A stretch of 64,000 nt of DNA from Halomonas fontilapidosi (GTDB lineage Bacteria > Pseudomonadota > Gammaproteobacteria > Pseudomonadales > Halomonadaceae), in assembly GCF_014192285.1 (NCBI RefSeq), contig NZ_JACHXQ010000001.1, positions 248,001 to 312,000 on the forward strand. Reading direction: 5' to 3'. How positions within the stretch are numbered: the first letter of the stretch is position 1; every line of letters starts with the position of its first letter. The notes under the pieces were generated by a model. The model made no database searches. It was not told where the DNA came from and saw only the letters and a list, made by a program, of their open reading frames with translations. Both the position numbers and the translations under genes were made by a program. Shown piece after piece: positions 52,715-61,700 of this stretch.

Positions 52715-53935
52715 ATGCCTCGCGCCTCGCTCTTCAAAATCTTCACCCCGCGCCGCCTGCTGTGGGGCCTGGCCGCTCTCGCCGCGCTGAGCCTGCTGAT
52801 CTGGGCCCTGCGGCCGGCCCCAATCAGCGTAACCACCGCCACGGTGGCGCGCGCGCCTTTCGAGGATGCGATCAACGAGGAGGGGCGAACCCGCCTTCGC
52901 GACACCTGGCACGTCACAGCGCCAATCACCGGCTACCTGCGTCGCGTGATGCTGGAGGTGGGCGACCAGGTCGACCAGGGCCAGGTGCTGTTTCGTCTCG
53001 AGCCAAGCCCGGCCCCCGCCCTGGATGCCCGCAGCCGCGAGCAGGCCGAGGATGCCCTGCAGGCCGCCCGGGCCCGCCTCCAAGCCGCCGAGGCCAACCT
53101 GGAAACCGCCCGGGCCGAGCGGCGCTTCGCCGAGGCCGAGTACCAGCGCTATCGTCGGCTTCACGAGCGCAACCTGGTCTCGACCGCCGACCTGGAGCAT
53201 CGCGAGAGCCTGCGCGATCGCCAACGCGCCCTGGAACGCGCGGCCGCCTCGAGCGTCGAGGCGGCACGCTTCGAGGTGGAGAGCGCACAGGCGGTGCTGG
53301 CGGTGACCAGCGGCCAGCGCAGCCCCGCGGATCAGCCGACGCTCGAGCTCGCCGCCCCGGTGGCCGGCGTGGTGCTCGAGCGCTTCCGCTGCTGCGAGGG
53401 GACGGTGGACGCGGGCCAGCCGATACTGGAGATCGGCCGCCTGGCGGACATGGAGATCCGCGTCGACCTGCTCTCCATGGACGCGGTGCGCCTGCGCCCG
53501 GGCATGGCGGTGCGTATCACCGGCTGGGGCGGTCCTGTGCTCGACGGCAGAGTGCGACGCATCGAGCCCGCCGGCTTCACCCGCACCTCGGCGCTGGGCG
53601 TCGACGAGCAGCGAGTGCCGGTGATCGTCGATTTCGCCCCCGATACCGATCCCGCCGCCCTGGGGCTCGGCAGCGGCTTCCGGGTCGAGGTGGAATTCCT
53701 GATCTGGCAGGACGACGACGTGCTGCAGGTGCCCACCAGCGCGTTGTTCCGCCACGATGGCCGCTGGGCGGCCTTCGTGACCGAGGCGGGCCACGCCCGA
53801 CTTCGCCACCTGAAGATCGGCCGCCAGAGCGGGCTTGCAAGCCAGGTCCTCGACGGGCTCGACGCCGGGGAGCGCATCGTGACCCATCCGAGCGAGGCTC
53901 TCGTCGATGGCGCGCCGGTTCGTGACGACACCTGA
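52715..53935 (+). CDS. HlyD-family periplasmic adaptor of the ABC exporter
   Basis: A 406-aa membrane-fusion protein. A single N-terminal helix (RRLLWGLAALAALSLLIWAL) is followed by barrel-sandwich/lipoyl halves (WHVTAPITGYLRRVMLEVGDQVDQGQVL and LAAPVAGVVLERFRCCEGTVDAGQPIL), separated by a long alpha-hairpin of about 110 residues. It would link the permease to an outer-membrane channel. The start at 52715 has GGAG 6 nt upstream; a TTG at 52694 is possible. No outer-membrane channel gene is near, so a TolC-type protein elsewhere is expected. Confidence 0.88.
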   Translation: MPRASLFKIFTPRRLLWGLAALAALSLLIWALRPAPISVTTATVARAPFEDAINEEGRTRLRDTWHVTAPITGYLRRVMLEVGDQVDQGQVLFRLEPSPAPALDARSREQAEDALQAARARLQAAEANLETARAERRFAEAEYQRYRRLHERNLVSTADLEHRESLRDRQRALERAAASSVEAARFEVESAQAVLAVTSGQRSPADQPTLELAAPVAGVVLERFRCCEGTVDAGQPILEIGRLADMEIRVDLLSMDAVRLRPGMAVRITGWGGPVLDGRVRRIEPAGFTRTSALGVDEQRVPVIVDFAPDTDPAALGLGSGFRVEVEFLIWQDDDVLQVPTSALFRHDGRWAAFVTEAGHARLRHLKIGRQSGLASQVLDGLDAGERIVTHPSEALVDGAPVRDDT

Positions 53936-54019
53936 CCTTAACGCCTCACACCGAGGCTTGCCTGGCGCCGCGCCGGCCGTATCATAGGCCCCCGACCGCC
54001 CGACCCGCCAGGAGCCCCC

Positions 54020-55072
54020 ATGACCGCCGGACCCGACCTCGATGCTACCATGCTGGTGATCTACACCGGCGGAACCCTCGGCATGGTGCCAGGTCCCCAG
54101 GGACTAGTGCCGGGCCATGATATCGAGGTCCGCCTGCGTCAAGCACTGGCCACCCTGCCCCCGGCCCGCCAGGCGAGTCTGCCCGCCTTCACGGTGCTTG
54201 AGACCGACCGGCCCATCGACTCCAGCAGTGCCACGCCCGGCGACTGGCAGCGACTCGCCGCCCTGGTGGCAAGCCACCACCGGCAGTATGCCGGAATCAT
54301 CATCTTGCATGGCACCGATACCCTCGCCTGGACGGCCTCGAGCCTGGCCTTCCAGTTACAGGGGATCGATCGCCCGGTCATCCTCACCGGGGCCATGCGC
54401 CCTCTCGAGGCCGACGGCAGTGATGCCGCCGGCAACATCGAGGACGCTCTGCGCTTCGCCGCCACGCCCCACCTCCAGGAAGTGGCGATCTGCTTCGGCG
54501 GGCGGCTGCTGCGTGGCTGTCGCACCCGCAAATGGCAGACCCAAGAGGCCGCGGCCTTCGAAAGCCCCAACCAGCCGCTGCTCGGCGAGCGCCTCGACGA
54601 CACGGTGGTACTTTATCCGGGACGTGGCCTGGCGGATTCCCAACGCGGGGCGCCGCGCTTCGAGCTGCCGGACTATGCCCCGCTGGCAGCCGGTGGCGTG
54701 GTCCGCCTGGCGCTGTGGCCGGGCATCCAGGCCTGGCAGCTGGAAGCCTGGTTACGCGACGACCGGGTCAAGGGGGCGGTGCTGGAGGTATGGGGTGGCG
54801 GCAACCTGCCCGACAGTCCGGCACTGGCCGGGGCGCTGGCCCGCGCCAGCGGCGAGGGCAAGCTTGTCGCAGCGCTCAGCCAGTGTCCCCACGGCCCGGT
54901 GGCCTTCGCTAGCTACGCCGCCGGACAGGGCCTGGCCGATGCAGGGGTGCTCGCGGCCGATGACATGACGCCAGAGGCGACCTTCACCAAGCTGCTCCAC
55001 CTGCTCGCCCTGCCGCTTGCGGAGAGCGAGCGGCGCGAGCGCTTTCTGACACCGCTCGCCGGCGAGCGGTGA
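54020..55072 (+). CDS. ansA: Type I asparaginase
   Basis: A 350-aa enzyme that hydrolyses asparagine to aspartate and ammonia. Both catalytic threonine regions are visible: VIYTGGTLGMVPG near residue 17 and ILHGTDTLAWTASSLAFQL near residue 98. No signal peptide is present, so it should be cytoplasmic (type I, as E. coli AnsA). KGAVLEVWGGGNLPDSPAL is the usual C-terminal domain segment. It stands as a single gene, with 84 bp upstream. Confidence 0.93.
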   Translation: MTAGPDLDATMLVIYTGGTLGMVPGPQGLVPGHDIEVRLRQALATLPPARQASLPAFTVLETDRPIDSSSATPGDWQRLAALVASHHRQYAGIIILHGTDTLAWTASSLAFQLQGIDRPVILTGAMRPLEADGSDAAGNIEDALRFAATPHLQEVAICFGGRLLRGCRTRKWQTQEAAAFESPNQPLLGERLDDTVVLYPGRGLADSQRGAPRFELPDYAPLAAGGVVRLALWPGIQAWQLEAWLRDDRVKGAVLEVWGGGNLPDSPALAGALARASGEGKLVAALSQCPHGPVAFASYAAGQGLADAGVLAADDMTPEATFTKLLHLLALPLAESERRERFLTPLAGER

Positions 55073-55163
55073 GGCGTCGGAAGCAGCGTTGACGAACATC
55101 AAGCGAGACACGCCTGAAATCGCTAAGGTGGGGGTACTTCGACAGGACAGCAGGAGATACGCC

Positions 55164-55400
55164 ATGGAACACCCCGACCATCCCTTCACCGAACTCTTCG
55201 AGCAGTTGGGGCTCGCTTCTGATCCCGCCTCGATCAAGCGCTTTATCGAGCGCCATGCCCCCCTTCCCGAGGATATCCCTCTGCACGAGGCGCCCTGCTG
55301 GAATGAGGGCCAGGCGGAGTTCCTGCGCGAAGCCCTCGATGAAGATGCCGACTGGGCCGAGGTGGTCGACCACCTCGACACCTCGCTGCGCAAGAGCTAG
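55164..55400 (+). CDS. DUF2789 family protein
   Basis: A 78-aa, acidic helical protein. HPFTELFEQLGLASDPASIKRFIERH and FLREALDEDADWAEVVDHLDTSLR match the DUF2789 family, small proteins of unknown function found in gammaproteobacteria. The ATG at 55164 has AGGAG upstream, and the 25-codon upstream frame lacks similarity. A strong hairpin follows the stop. Confidence 0.85.
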   Translation: MEHPDHPFTELFEQLGLASDPASIKRFIERHAPLPEDIPLHEAPCWNEGQAEFLREALDEDADWAEVVDHLDTSLRKS

Positions 55401-55409
55401 CGTCGACCG

Positions 55410-55436
55410 TCGCACCCGCCAAGCTGGCGGGTGCGA
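55410..55436. terminator. Terminator hairpin after the DUF2789 gene
   Basis: A perfect 12-bp stem, TCGCACCCGCCA and TGGCGGGTGCGA, with loop AGC, lies 10 nt after the stop and 37 nt before the end of the convergent SRPBCC gene. No T-run follows on either strand, so it is an atypical terminator that may act for both genes. Confidence 0.6.
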
Positions 55437-55472
55437 ACGGCGTATGATCCAAGCGATCCTGGTTCCAAGATG

Positions 55473-55883
55473 TTATAGCCGAGCTTCGACCCGCTCCAGG
55501 ATCTGCTGGCTGACCTTGCCGACCAGGGGTCGCGCCGCCCGGTTGACGGCCTTCTCCAGCAGTCGATTACGAATGACATAGGTCAGGGTCAGCGCCACCT
55601 TCGTCCCCTCGGGCACCGGCGTAAGACGATAACACCCCTGGTTGTGCACTCCGTCCAACGACTCCCAGGCCAGCACCTCCGGCGGCCTCGACTCAGTGAT
55701 CGCCACGTCGAACGTCCAGTCCATACCCACCGCGTGGACATGCCAGCGATAGCGATCCTTGCCCAGCGGCTCGATGGCCTTGATCAGATCGGAGTAGTCG
55801 GCAAAGTCCTCGACCCGCTCGAGCAGGGCAAAGACCCGTTCAGGCGGTGCATTGAGAATCGCGCTGTGTTCGATGGTGGCCAT
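55473..55883 (-). CDS. SRPBCC (START-like) family protein
   Basis: A 136-aa protein with the helix-grip fold of SRPBCC/polyketide cyclase-like proteins: IEHSAILNAPPERVFALLERVEDFADYSDLIKAIEPL at the start, then LEKAVNRAARPLVGKV at the end. Relatives include COQ10-like and membrane-lipid-binding proteins; a ligand cannot be told. The start at 55883 has GGGAG upstream; a longer frame reaches 55931. It lies convergent to the DUF2789 gene. Confidence 0.82.
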   Translation of the reverse strand: MATIEHSAILNAPPERVFALLERVEDFADYSDLIKAIEPLGKDRYRWHVHAVGMDWTFDVAITESRPPEVLAWESLDGVHNQGCYRLTPVPEGTKVALTLTYVIRNRLLEKAVNRAARPLVGKVSQQILERVEARL

Positions 55884-55956
55884 GCCGCTCCCTGTTCGAC
55901 AGTCAATCGATGTCCACAATGTCGCCGGCAACCCTGGATGTCCAGCCGGCCTGTGC

Positions 55957-57390
55957 TCATAGATCGCGCATCAGCAGCGCGAACTCGACCCGCTCCGGCG
56001 CGATGGCCTCCCCCGGCACCGGGATGCGCACCACGTGGCCCGACCCCGGGGCTGCGCCAACGGACTCGCCGCGCCGGTTCTCGATATGCTCGAGCACGAA
56101 GCGTCGGTTGCCACCGGGCAGCATCAGCTCCATGGAGTCGTTCACCTCGAAGCGGTTCTTGACGTCGACTTCCAGCACGCCGCGGTCCGGGTCGTAGCCG
56201 ATGACTTCGCCGACGAACTGCTGGTGCACGCCCACGGAATTGCCCTGCTCGTAGTTCTGGTACTCATCATGGACGTGACGGCGATAGAACCCCTCCGTAT
56301 AGCCGCGGTTGGCCAGATTATCGAGCTCGTCCATCAGGCGCATGTCAAAGGGCCGGCCGGCCACGGCATCGTCGATCGCCCGGCGGTAGACCTGGGCGGT
56401 GCGCGCCACGTAGTAGTGCGACTTGGTACGCCCCTCGATTTTCAGCGAGGTGACGCCCATCTCGGTGAGCCGCGGGACATGCTGCACGGCGCGCAGGTCC
56501 TTGGAGTTCATGATGTAGGTGCCGTGCTCGTCCTCGAACACCGGCATCAGCTCGCCGGGGCGGGTACGATCCTCGATCAGCGCCGAGAGCTCGTCCTGGC
56601 CCTCCACGCCACCCGCAGTGGCAGTGCTCGCCACCGGTTCTACGGGCTGGGCGCTGCCGCCGCCGGAGGCGATCAGCCCCGGCTGTCCATCGTCACCGGG
56701 GGTCCAGATACCGCTCCCCGCATGGGCGCGGGCCGAGTTGGCCGGCATCAGGTCGCCGGTCTCGTCCCGAGCGGCCGCCACGGTGTTGTACTTCCAGCGG
56801 CAGGCGTTGGTACAGGTGCCCTGGTTGGGGTCGCGGTGATTGAAGTAGCCGGAGAGCAGGCAACGCCCCGAATAGGCGATGCACAGCGCGCCGTGCACGA
56901 ACGTCTCTATCTCGAGATCGGGACACTCGGCGCGGATCTCGGCGATCTCGGCAAGCGACAGCTCACGCGACAGGATAATGCGGCTGATGCCCTGCTGCTG
57001 CCAGAATCGGGCCGCCGCCCAGTTGACCACGTTGGACTGCACCGACAGGTGGATCGGCTGATTCGGCCAGCGCTCGCGGATCATCATGATCAGGCCCGGG
57101 TCGGACATGATCAGCGCATCCGGCCCGGCCTCGATCACCGGCTCCATGTCGCGCAGGTAGGTCTTCAGCTTGCTGTTATGCGGCGCGATATTCGACGCCA
57201 CATAGAACTGCTTGCCCCGCTCGTGGGCATAGGCGATGCCCCGGTGCAGGTTGTCGATCTTGAAGTCGTTGTTGCGAACGCGCAGCGAGTAGCGCGGCTG
57301 GCCGGCATAGACCGCATCCGCGCCATAGGCGAAGGCGTAGCGCATGTTCTTGAACGTTCCCGCGGGGGAGAGCAGTTCTGGGGCTTGCAT
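55957..57390 (-). CDS. trhP: U32 family tRNA hydroxylation protein TrhP (YegQ)
   Basis: A 477-aa protein of peptidase family U32, close to E. coli TrhP (YegQ), which takes part in forming 5-hydroxyuridine at the wobble base of tRNA. Conserved segments are MQAPELLSPAGTFKNMRYAF, YGADAVYAGQPRYSLRVRNND, CIAYSGRCLLSGYFNHRDPN, QGTCTNACRWKY with the Cys cluster, and EDEHGTYIMNSKDLRA. Residues of about 205-282 form a Gly/Ser/Ala-rich loop longer than in E. coli, explaining the extra length. The neighbour on the other strand is queC, another tRNA-modification gene. Confidence 0.93.
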   Translation of the reverse strand: MQAPELLSPAGTFKNMRYAFAYGADAVYAGQPRYSLRVRNNDFKIDNLHRGIAYAHERGKQFYVASNIAPHNSKLKTYLRDMEPVIEAGPDALIMSDPGLIMMIRERWPNQPIHLSVQSNVVNWAAARFWQQQGISRIILSRELSLAEIAEIRAECPDLEIETFVHGALCIAYSGRCLLSGYFNHRDPNQGTCTNACRWKYNTVAAARDETGDLMPANSARAHAGSGIWTPGDDGQPGLIASGGGSAQPVEPVASTATAGGVEGQDELSALIEDRTRPGELMPVFEDEHGTYIMNSKDLRAVQHVPRLTEMGVTSLKIEGRTKSHYYVARTAQVYRRAIDDAVAGRPFDMRLMDELDNLANRGYTEGFYRRHVHDEYQNYEQGNSVGVHQQFVGEVIGYDPDRGVLEVDVKNRFEVNDSMELMLPGGNRRFVLEHIENRRGESVGAAPGSGHVVRIPVPGEAIAPERVEFALLMRDL

Positions 57391-57467
57391 AGGAGGTCAC
57401 CGTTGTCAGGACGATGGCGCACGACGGCGCAGGGTGTGAGGGGGGCGCGATTATAGCAGGACAAGGG

Positions 57468-57495
57468 CCGAGCGCCGAGCGCCGAGCGCCGAGCG
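57468..57495. repeat. Four perfect 7-bp tandem repeats before trhP
   Basis: The unit CCGAGCG occurs four times in a row with no mismatch, followed by CCGG. It lies in the 221-bp region between divergent trhP and queC. Such short arrays can vary in copy number by slippage. Confidence 0.9.
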
Positions 57496-57611
57496 CCGGA
57501 GACTGGAGTTCCCCCGGGGCCGGCAGGTCACGTAGACTGTGGCCGTTTCCGGACCGGACCCCGGATCGCCGCGCAAGCGGCCCGACAAATTCTCCGACCA
57601 GAGCTCACGCC

Positions 57612-58325
57612 ATGAACGACGCTTCTACGCCTGCCACCGTGGTGATCTACTCCGGCGGCATGGACTCCTATACCGTGCTGCACCGGGCCCTGCGCGAGCG
57701 GCGCGAGGTCCACGCCCTCTCCTTCGACTACGGCCAGCGCCACGCCCGCGAGCTCGAGGTGGCCGCGCGCGTCTGCCGCAAGCTCGGCGTTCCCCACCAG
57801 GTGGTGGACATCCGCGCGATCCATGGGCTGATCAACGCCTCGGCGCTCACCGACGCCCGCCGCGAGCTGCCCGAGGGCGACTACGCGGAGGGCACCCTCA
57901 CGGCCACCGTGGTGCCCAACCGCAACATGATCCTGCTCTCGCTGGCCATCGCCAAGGCGGTCAACATCGGCGCCGGACGGGTCGACTACGGCGCCCACGG
58001 CGGCGACCACGTGCTCTATCCGGACTGCCGCCCCGCGTTCGTCGAGGCGATGAACGCCGTGGCCGGTATCGCCAACTTCCAGGCCGTCGAGATCCACACG
58101 CCCTACCTCCACGCCGGCAAGGCGGAGATCCTCGCGGAGGGGCTGGCCATGGGGCTCGACTACGCCGACACCTGGACCTGCTACCGGGGGGAGGAACTTG
58201 CCTGCGGACGCTGCGGCAGCTGTCGCGAGCGCCTGGCCGCGTTCGCTGCCAACGACACTACCGATCCCCTCGATTATCTGCAGCGGCCCACTGACTCGAT
58301 TGACTCGCTCGCCGGAGAACACTGA
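57612..58325 (+). CDS. queC: 7-cyano-7-deazaguanine synthase QueC
   Basis: A 237-aa ATP-dependent enzyme that makes preQ0 from 7-carboxy-7-deazaguanine in queuosine synthesis. Seen: [18 protein letters not shown], the PP-loop, [57 protein letters not shown], and the zinc site [18 protein letters not shown]. The PP-loop has Met-Asp-Ser-Tyr where many QueC have Leu-Asp-Ser-Thr. The ATG at 57612 starts the family alignment; the frame is open upstream. No other que gene is in this window. I saw no preQ1 riboswitch in front of it. Confidence 0.93.
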   Translation: MNDASTPATVVIYSGGMDSYTVLHRALRERREVHALSFDYGQRHARELEVAARVCRKLGVPHQVVDIRAIHGLINASALTDARRELPEGDYAEGTLTATVVPNRNMILLSLAIAKAVNIGAGRVDYGAHGGDHVLYPDCRPAFVEAMNAVAGIANFQAVEIHTPYLHAGKAEILAEGLAMGLDYADTWTCYRGEELACGRCGSCRERLAAFAANDTTDPLDYLQRPTDSIDSLAGEH

Positions 58326-58386
58326 TGCATCACCGCAAGCAGACGTCCGGGAACAATGACAAGGGCGTCGCCGCCAAGGCCTGCCC

Positions 58387-58662
58387 ATGACCGACAGGAA
58401 CGCACCCTCAGAGGACAGCTGCCGTCCCGGGTGTGGCGCCTGCTGCATTGCGCCCTCTATCAGCTCGCCGATTCCCGGCATGCCCGACGGCAAGCCGGCG
58501 GGGGTGCGCTGCGTGCAGCTCGATGAGGGCAATCTCTGCCGGCTGTTCGGGGACCCGCGTCGCCCCGCGGTGTGCGCGCGCTTCGACTACGACCCCGAGC
58601 TGTGCGGCACGCAACGCGACGAGGCCCTCAGGCGCATCGAGGCCCTGGAAGTGGCCACCTGA
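58387..58662 (+). CDS. YkgJ-family cysteine cluster protein
   Basis: A 91-aa protein with eight Cys residues: SCRPGCGACC near residues 12-21, then RCVQLDEGNLCRLFGDPRRPAVC and LCGTQRD. This is the YkgJ/CxxCxxCC family, proposed to bind zinc or an iron-sulfur cluster; its role is unknown. It follows queC by 61 bp on the same strand. Confidence 0.85.
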   Translation: MTDRNAPSEDSCRPGCGACCIAPSISSPIPGMPDGKPAGVRCVQLDEGNLCRLFGDPRRPAVCARFDYDPELCGTQRDEALRRIEALEVAT

Positions 58663-58679
58663 CCCCCTCCCCCGACGGC

Positions 58680-58704
58680 AACGGCGCCTCGAAGAGGCGC
58701 CGTT
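58680..58704. terminator. Terminator hairpin between the YkgJ gene and the BTAD regulator
   Basis: A perfect 11-bp stem, AACGGCGCCTC and GAGGCGCCGTT, with loop GAA. It starts 17 nt after the YkgJ-family stop and ends 44 nt before the stop of the convergent regulator gene. The downstream bases on the plus strand, GTTGTTCG, are moderately T-rich. Confidence 0.7.
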
Positions 58705-58748
58705 GTTCGCTGCGGTTCATGGTTTCCCGCGGGCAATCGTGTCGGGAT

Positions 58749-61700
58749 TCAGGAGGAGAGATCCGCGGCATGGGAAAGGCGCCGGTCGAGCAGCGTCCGC
58801 CAGCGCATCAGCACCGGCGCATCGCTGTGACTCACCTCGCCCAGCAAGGTGCGAAACTCCGACCGTAACCCCTCGTCGCGGGCGTCGATCAGGGTCAGCC
58901 AGAGCTCGAGCGCCGCCAGCTGCTGGTGGAGGTTGCCATCGTCTCGGGCCTGCACCAGCGCCTGCTCGGCAAGACTCCTGACTTCGTCGCGAGAGTGTCC
59001 CAGGCGCTGGCGAACGCGCGCCAGCTGCACGGCCAGCTCCGGAACGAAGAGGGTGGTCCGCTCGCGGGCGATCATTAGGCACTGGTCAAGGTAGTTCTCG
59101 GCGCGGGAAAGCTCTCCCAGGGCCAGGCAGGCATCGACGTACCACAGCGCCGGGCGCTGATAGGGATCCCGACCAGTCACCTCGGCCAGTTCCTCCTGGG
59201 CCGACTCGATCTGGGACAGGCCGGCGCGGTCGCCGGCCAGCGCCCGCTGCCAGCCCAGCACGCTGCGCGAGGCCACCTGCCAGAGGTGCAGGTCGGGCGT
59301 ACCGGTCAGCTCGAACGCCCGCTCGGCGCGCATGGTGGCCAGATGCACATGCCCCAGCTGGCGATAGAGGGCCGCCGCGTACATCAGCGCCATGGCCAGG
59401 CTGCCGGGATGTCCGATCCGCTCGGCCAGACGGATGGCCGACTCCACCTGACGCTCGGCGCGCTGGTAGTCGCCACGCAGGCAGAGCGTCCAGCCCTGGA
59501 AGCAGGCGGCCGCGACCTGGGGATGGTCGGAGAACGGCAGCCATTCGATCATCATTGGCGCCGTCAGCGGATCGATCTCCTCGAGGTGGTCATACGCCTG
59601 GGAGATGCGCCCGGCCCAGTACTCGCAGCTGGCCCGAGCGAAGTCGGCCAGCCGCCGGTAGCGCGGATCCTCGAGGCGGTCGGCGAGACCGGCCAGGCGC
59701 GAGGCCAGCGAGAACGCATCGGCATGCGCATGGCGCTGGCTGCAGCCCACCCAGAGTCCCCACTGAACCAGGAACGCCTGCTCCAGGTCCCCGCCATCGT
59801 CCATGAATGCCTCCTCCTGGGCGAGAAGCTCTCGCGCTCGCACGAAGCTCTCATGGGCAGTAGGCGAGCCGTGCCCCTCCAGGGCGAAGGCGGCCTGGCC
59901 ACGCACGGTGAGCAGGCTGATCTCGCGCTCGGCCTGGCCCTCGACATGGCGTAGGCTGGCCAGGCCGAAGTCGGCCATCTTTAGCGCCGTGCGATTGGCA
60001 CTGACCTTGAGGGCTTCCCGGGCGGCCAGCTCAAAGTAGCGCGCGCCGCGCGCATAGTGGCCGCTGCGCCGCAGGTGGGTAGCGAAGTCGCCGGGATGGC
60101 GGCTGATCCACATGGGGAAGTGTTCCTCGATCAGGCTGACCACCTGACGATGGATGCTCACCCTCACATCCCGCGGGCAAGAGAGATAGGCGGCTTCCTG
60201 CAGCAGCTGATGGGTGAACTGGTACTCGCGCTCTCCCTCTTCGCCCTCGGCCGGTTCGATGATCTCCAGCCGGCGCATCTGCTCCAGGGCCGGCATCAGG
60301 CGGCCCATCTCCCAGCCACTACATTCGGCCAGGAAGTCGAGGCGGAAACGCCGGCCGAGAACGGCTGCCACGTGGGCCACCTCGCGGTCGGTGTCGAGCT
60401 GGTCGATGCGGCTGGCCAGCAGCCCCAGCAGCCCACGCGGTAGTTCGTCGAGCTGCACAGTGCGGCCTTCGCGCCGATCCATGTCCACTCGGCGGCATAT
60501 CTCCTGGAGATACAGCGGGACGCCGTCGCAGCGCTCGATGATCTGGCCGCGCAGCCGCGGGCTCAGATGGATGCGGTAGCGGCGTGCCAGCTGGGAGAGC
60601 AGGCGGGAGGACTGCATGGCGTCAAGTCGCCCCAGGGAAATCTGCTGGTCCCAGTGGAGCTTTGCCGGCAAGGCCTCGCGACCATGGTGACTGGCCACCA
60701 GCAGGAAGGGGGTGTTGATCGGCAGCCGCGCCTGGAGGCCGGCCAGCACCTTGAAGGAGGGCTCATCCAGCCATTGCAAGTCATCGATCATCAACACCAG
60801 GGTCCGCTCGCGGGAAAGCTCACGGATCAAGCGATGGACAAGCCCAACGACCAGTTCGACGGCCTCCCCGCTCTGCGCCAGCGCGGCAATTTCGCGAGGC
60901 TCGCGTACGCCGAGCGCCTCTTCCAGCAGCAGACGGTGGTCGGCATCGGGGGCCGAGGCATCGTCGCTGGCAAACAACTGCAATAGCGCCTCGACATCGA
61001 TGCGCCCTCCCTGGTGCCAGCGCAGCAGCTGGCGGGCCACCCCGTAGGGCTCCTGGACCGAGAGCCGAGTCGTCGGCTGCCAGCAGATCGCCGCCTCGCG
61101 GCTCTGCTCGAGCTGGCGAAAGCCCACCAGCAACGCCGACTTGCCGAGCCCCGAGGGCCCCCGCACCAGCACGCTCTGCCGCAGGCCAATGCCAGCCCGG
61201 GCCAGGGCATCGCGCAGCGTGCGCAGGGAGGCCTCGCGTCCCACCAGGCTGGGCGGAGGCGCCTCGCGACCGCCCTCGTTCGCGCCGAGAACCAGTGCCC
61301 GCAAGCGCACACGACCGTCACTGGCCACCAGCCGCGTGGAGAGCCGCGGCTGGAGGTCGAGGGCCGGGGGCATGTGCTGGCTGGCATCCTGTGAGATGAC
61401 CAGCTCGCTGCCCTCGGCAGCGCTCATCAGGTCGAGGGAGCCTTGTGTCACCTGGCCCAGCGGGTCGACCAGGTGGCGCTCGGGCAGGTAGACCACCCGA
61501 CCACTGTCCAGCCCGGCGGCCAGCTCGATGCGCGGCGGATCGCCTTCGCCACTCCAGTGGCGCTGGGACTCGTCGGGCAGCACGCGGCGACAGTGCTCGT
61601 AGAGCGCTACCAGCTCGGCCAGCTGGTGTGCCGGCCCATGAGTGCCGAAACAGGCCAGGCCCAGGCCGCCGGTTGCTCCAGGCAGCCAGAAGCCGCCGAG

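Noticed and set aside
57391..57611. PreQ1 riboswitch upstream of queC
   Set aside because: Only a short GC stem (gccgc, loop gcaa, gcggc) is seen; the C-rich pseudoknot pattern with an A-rich tail is absent.
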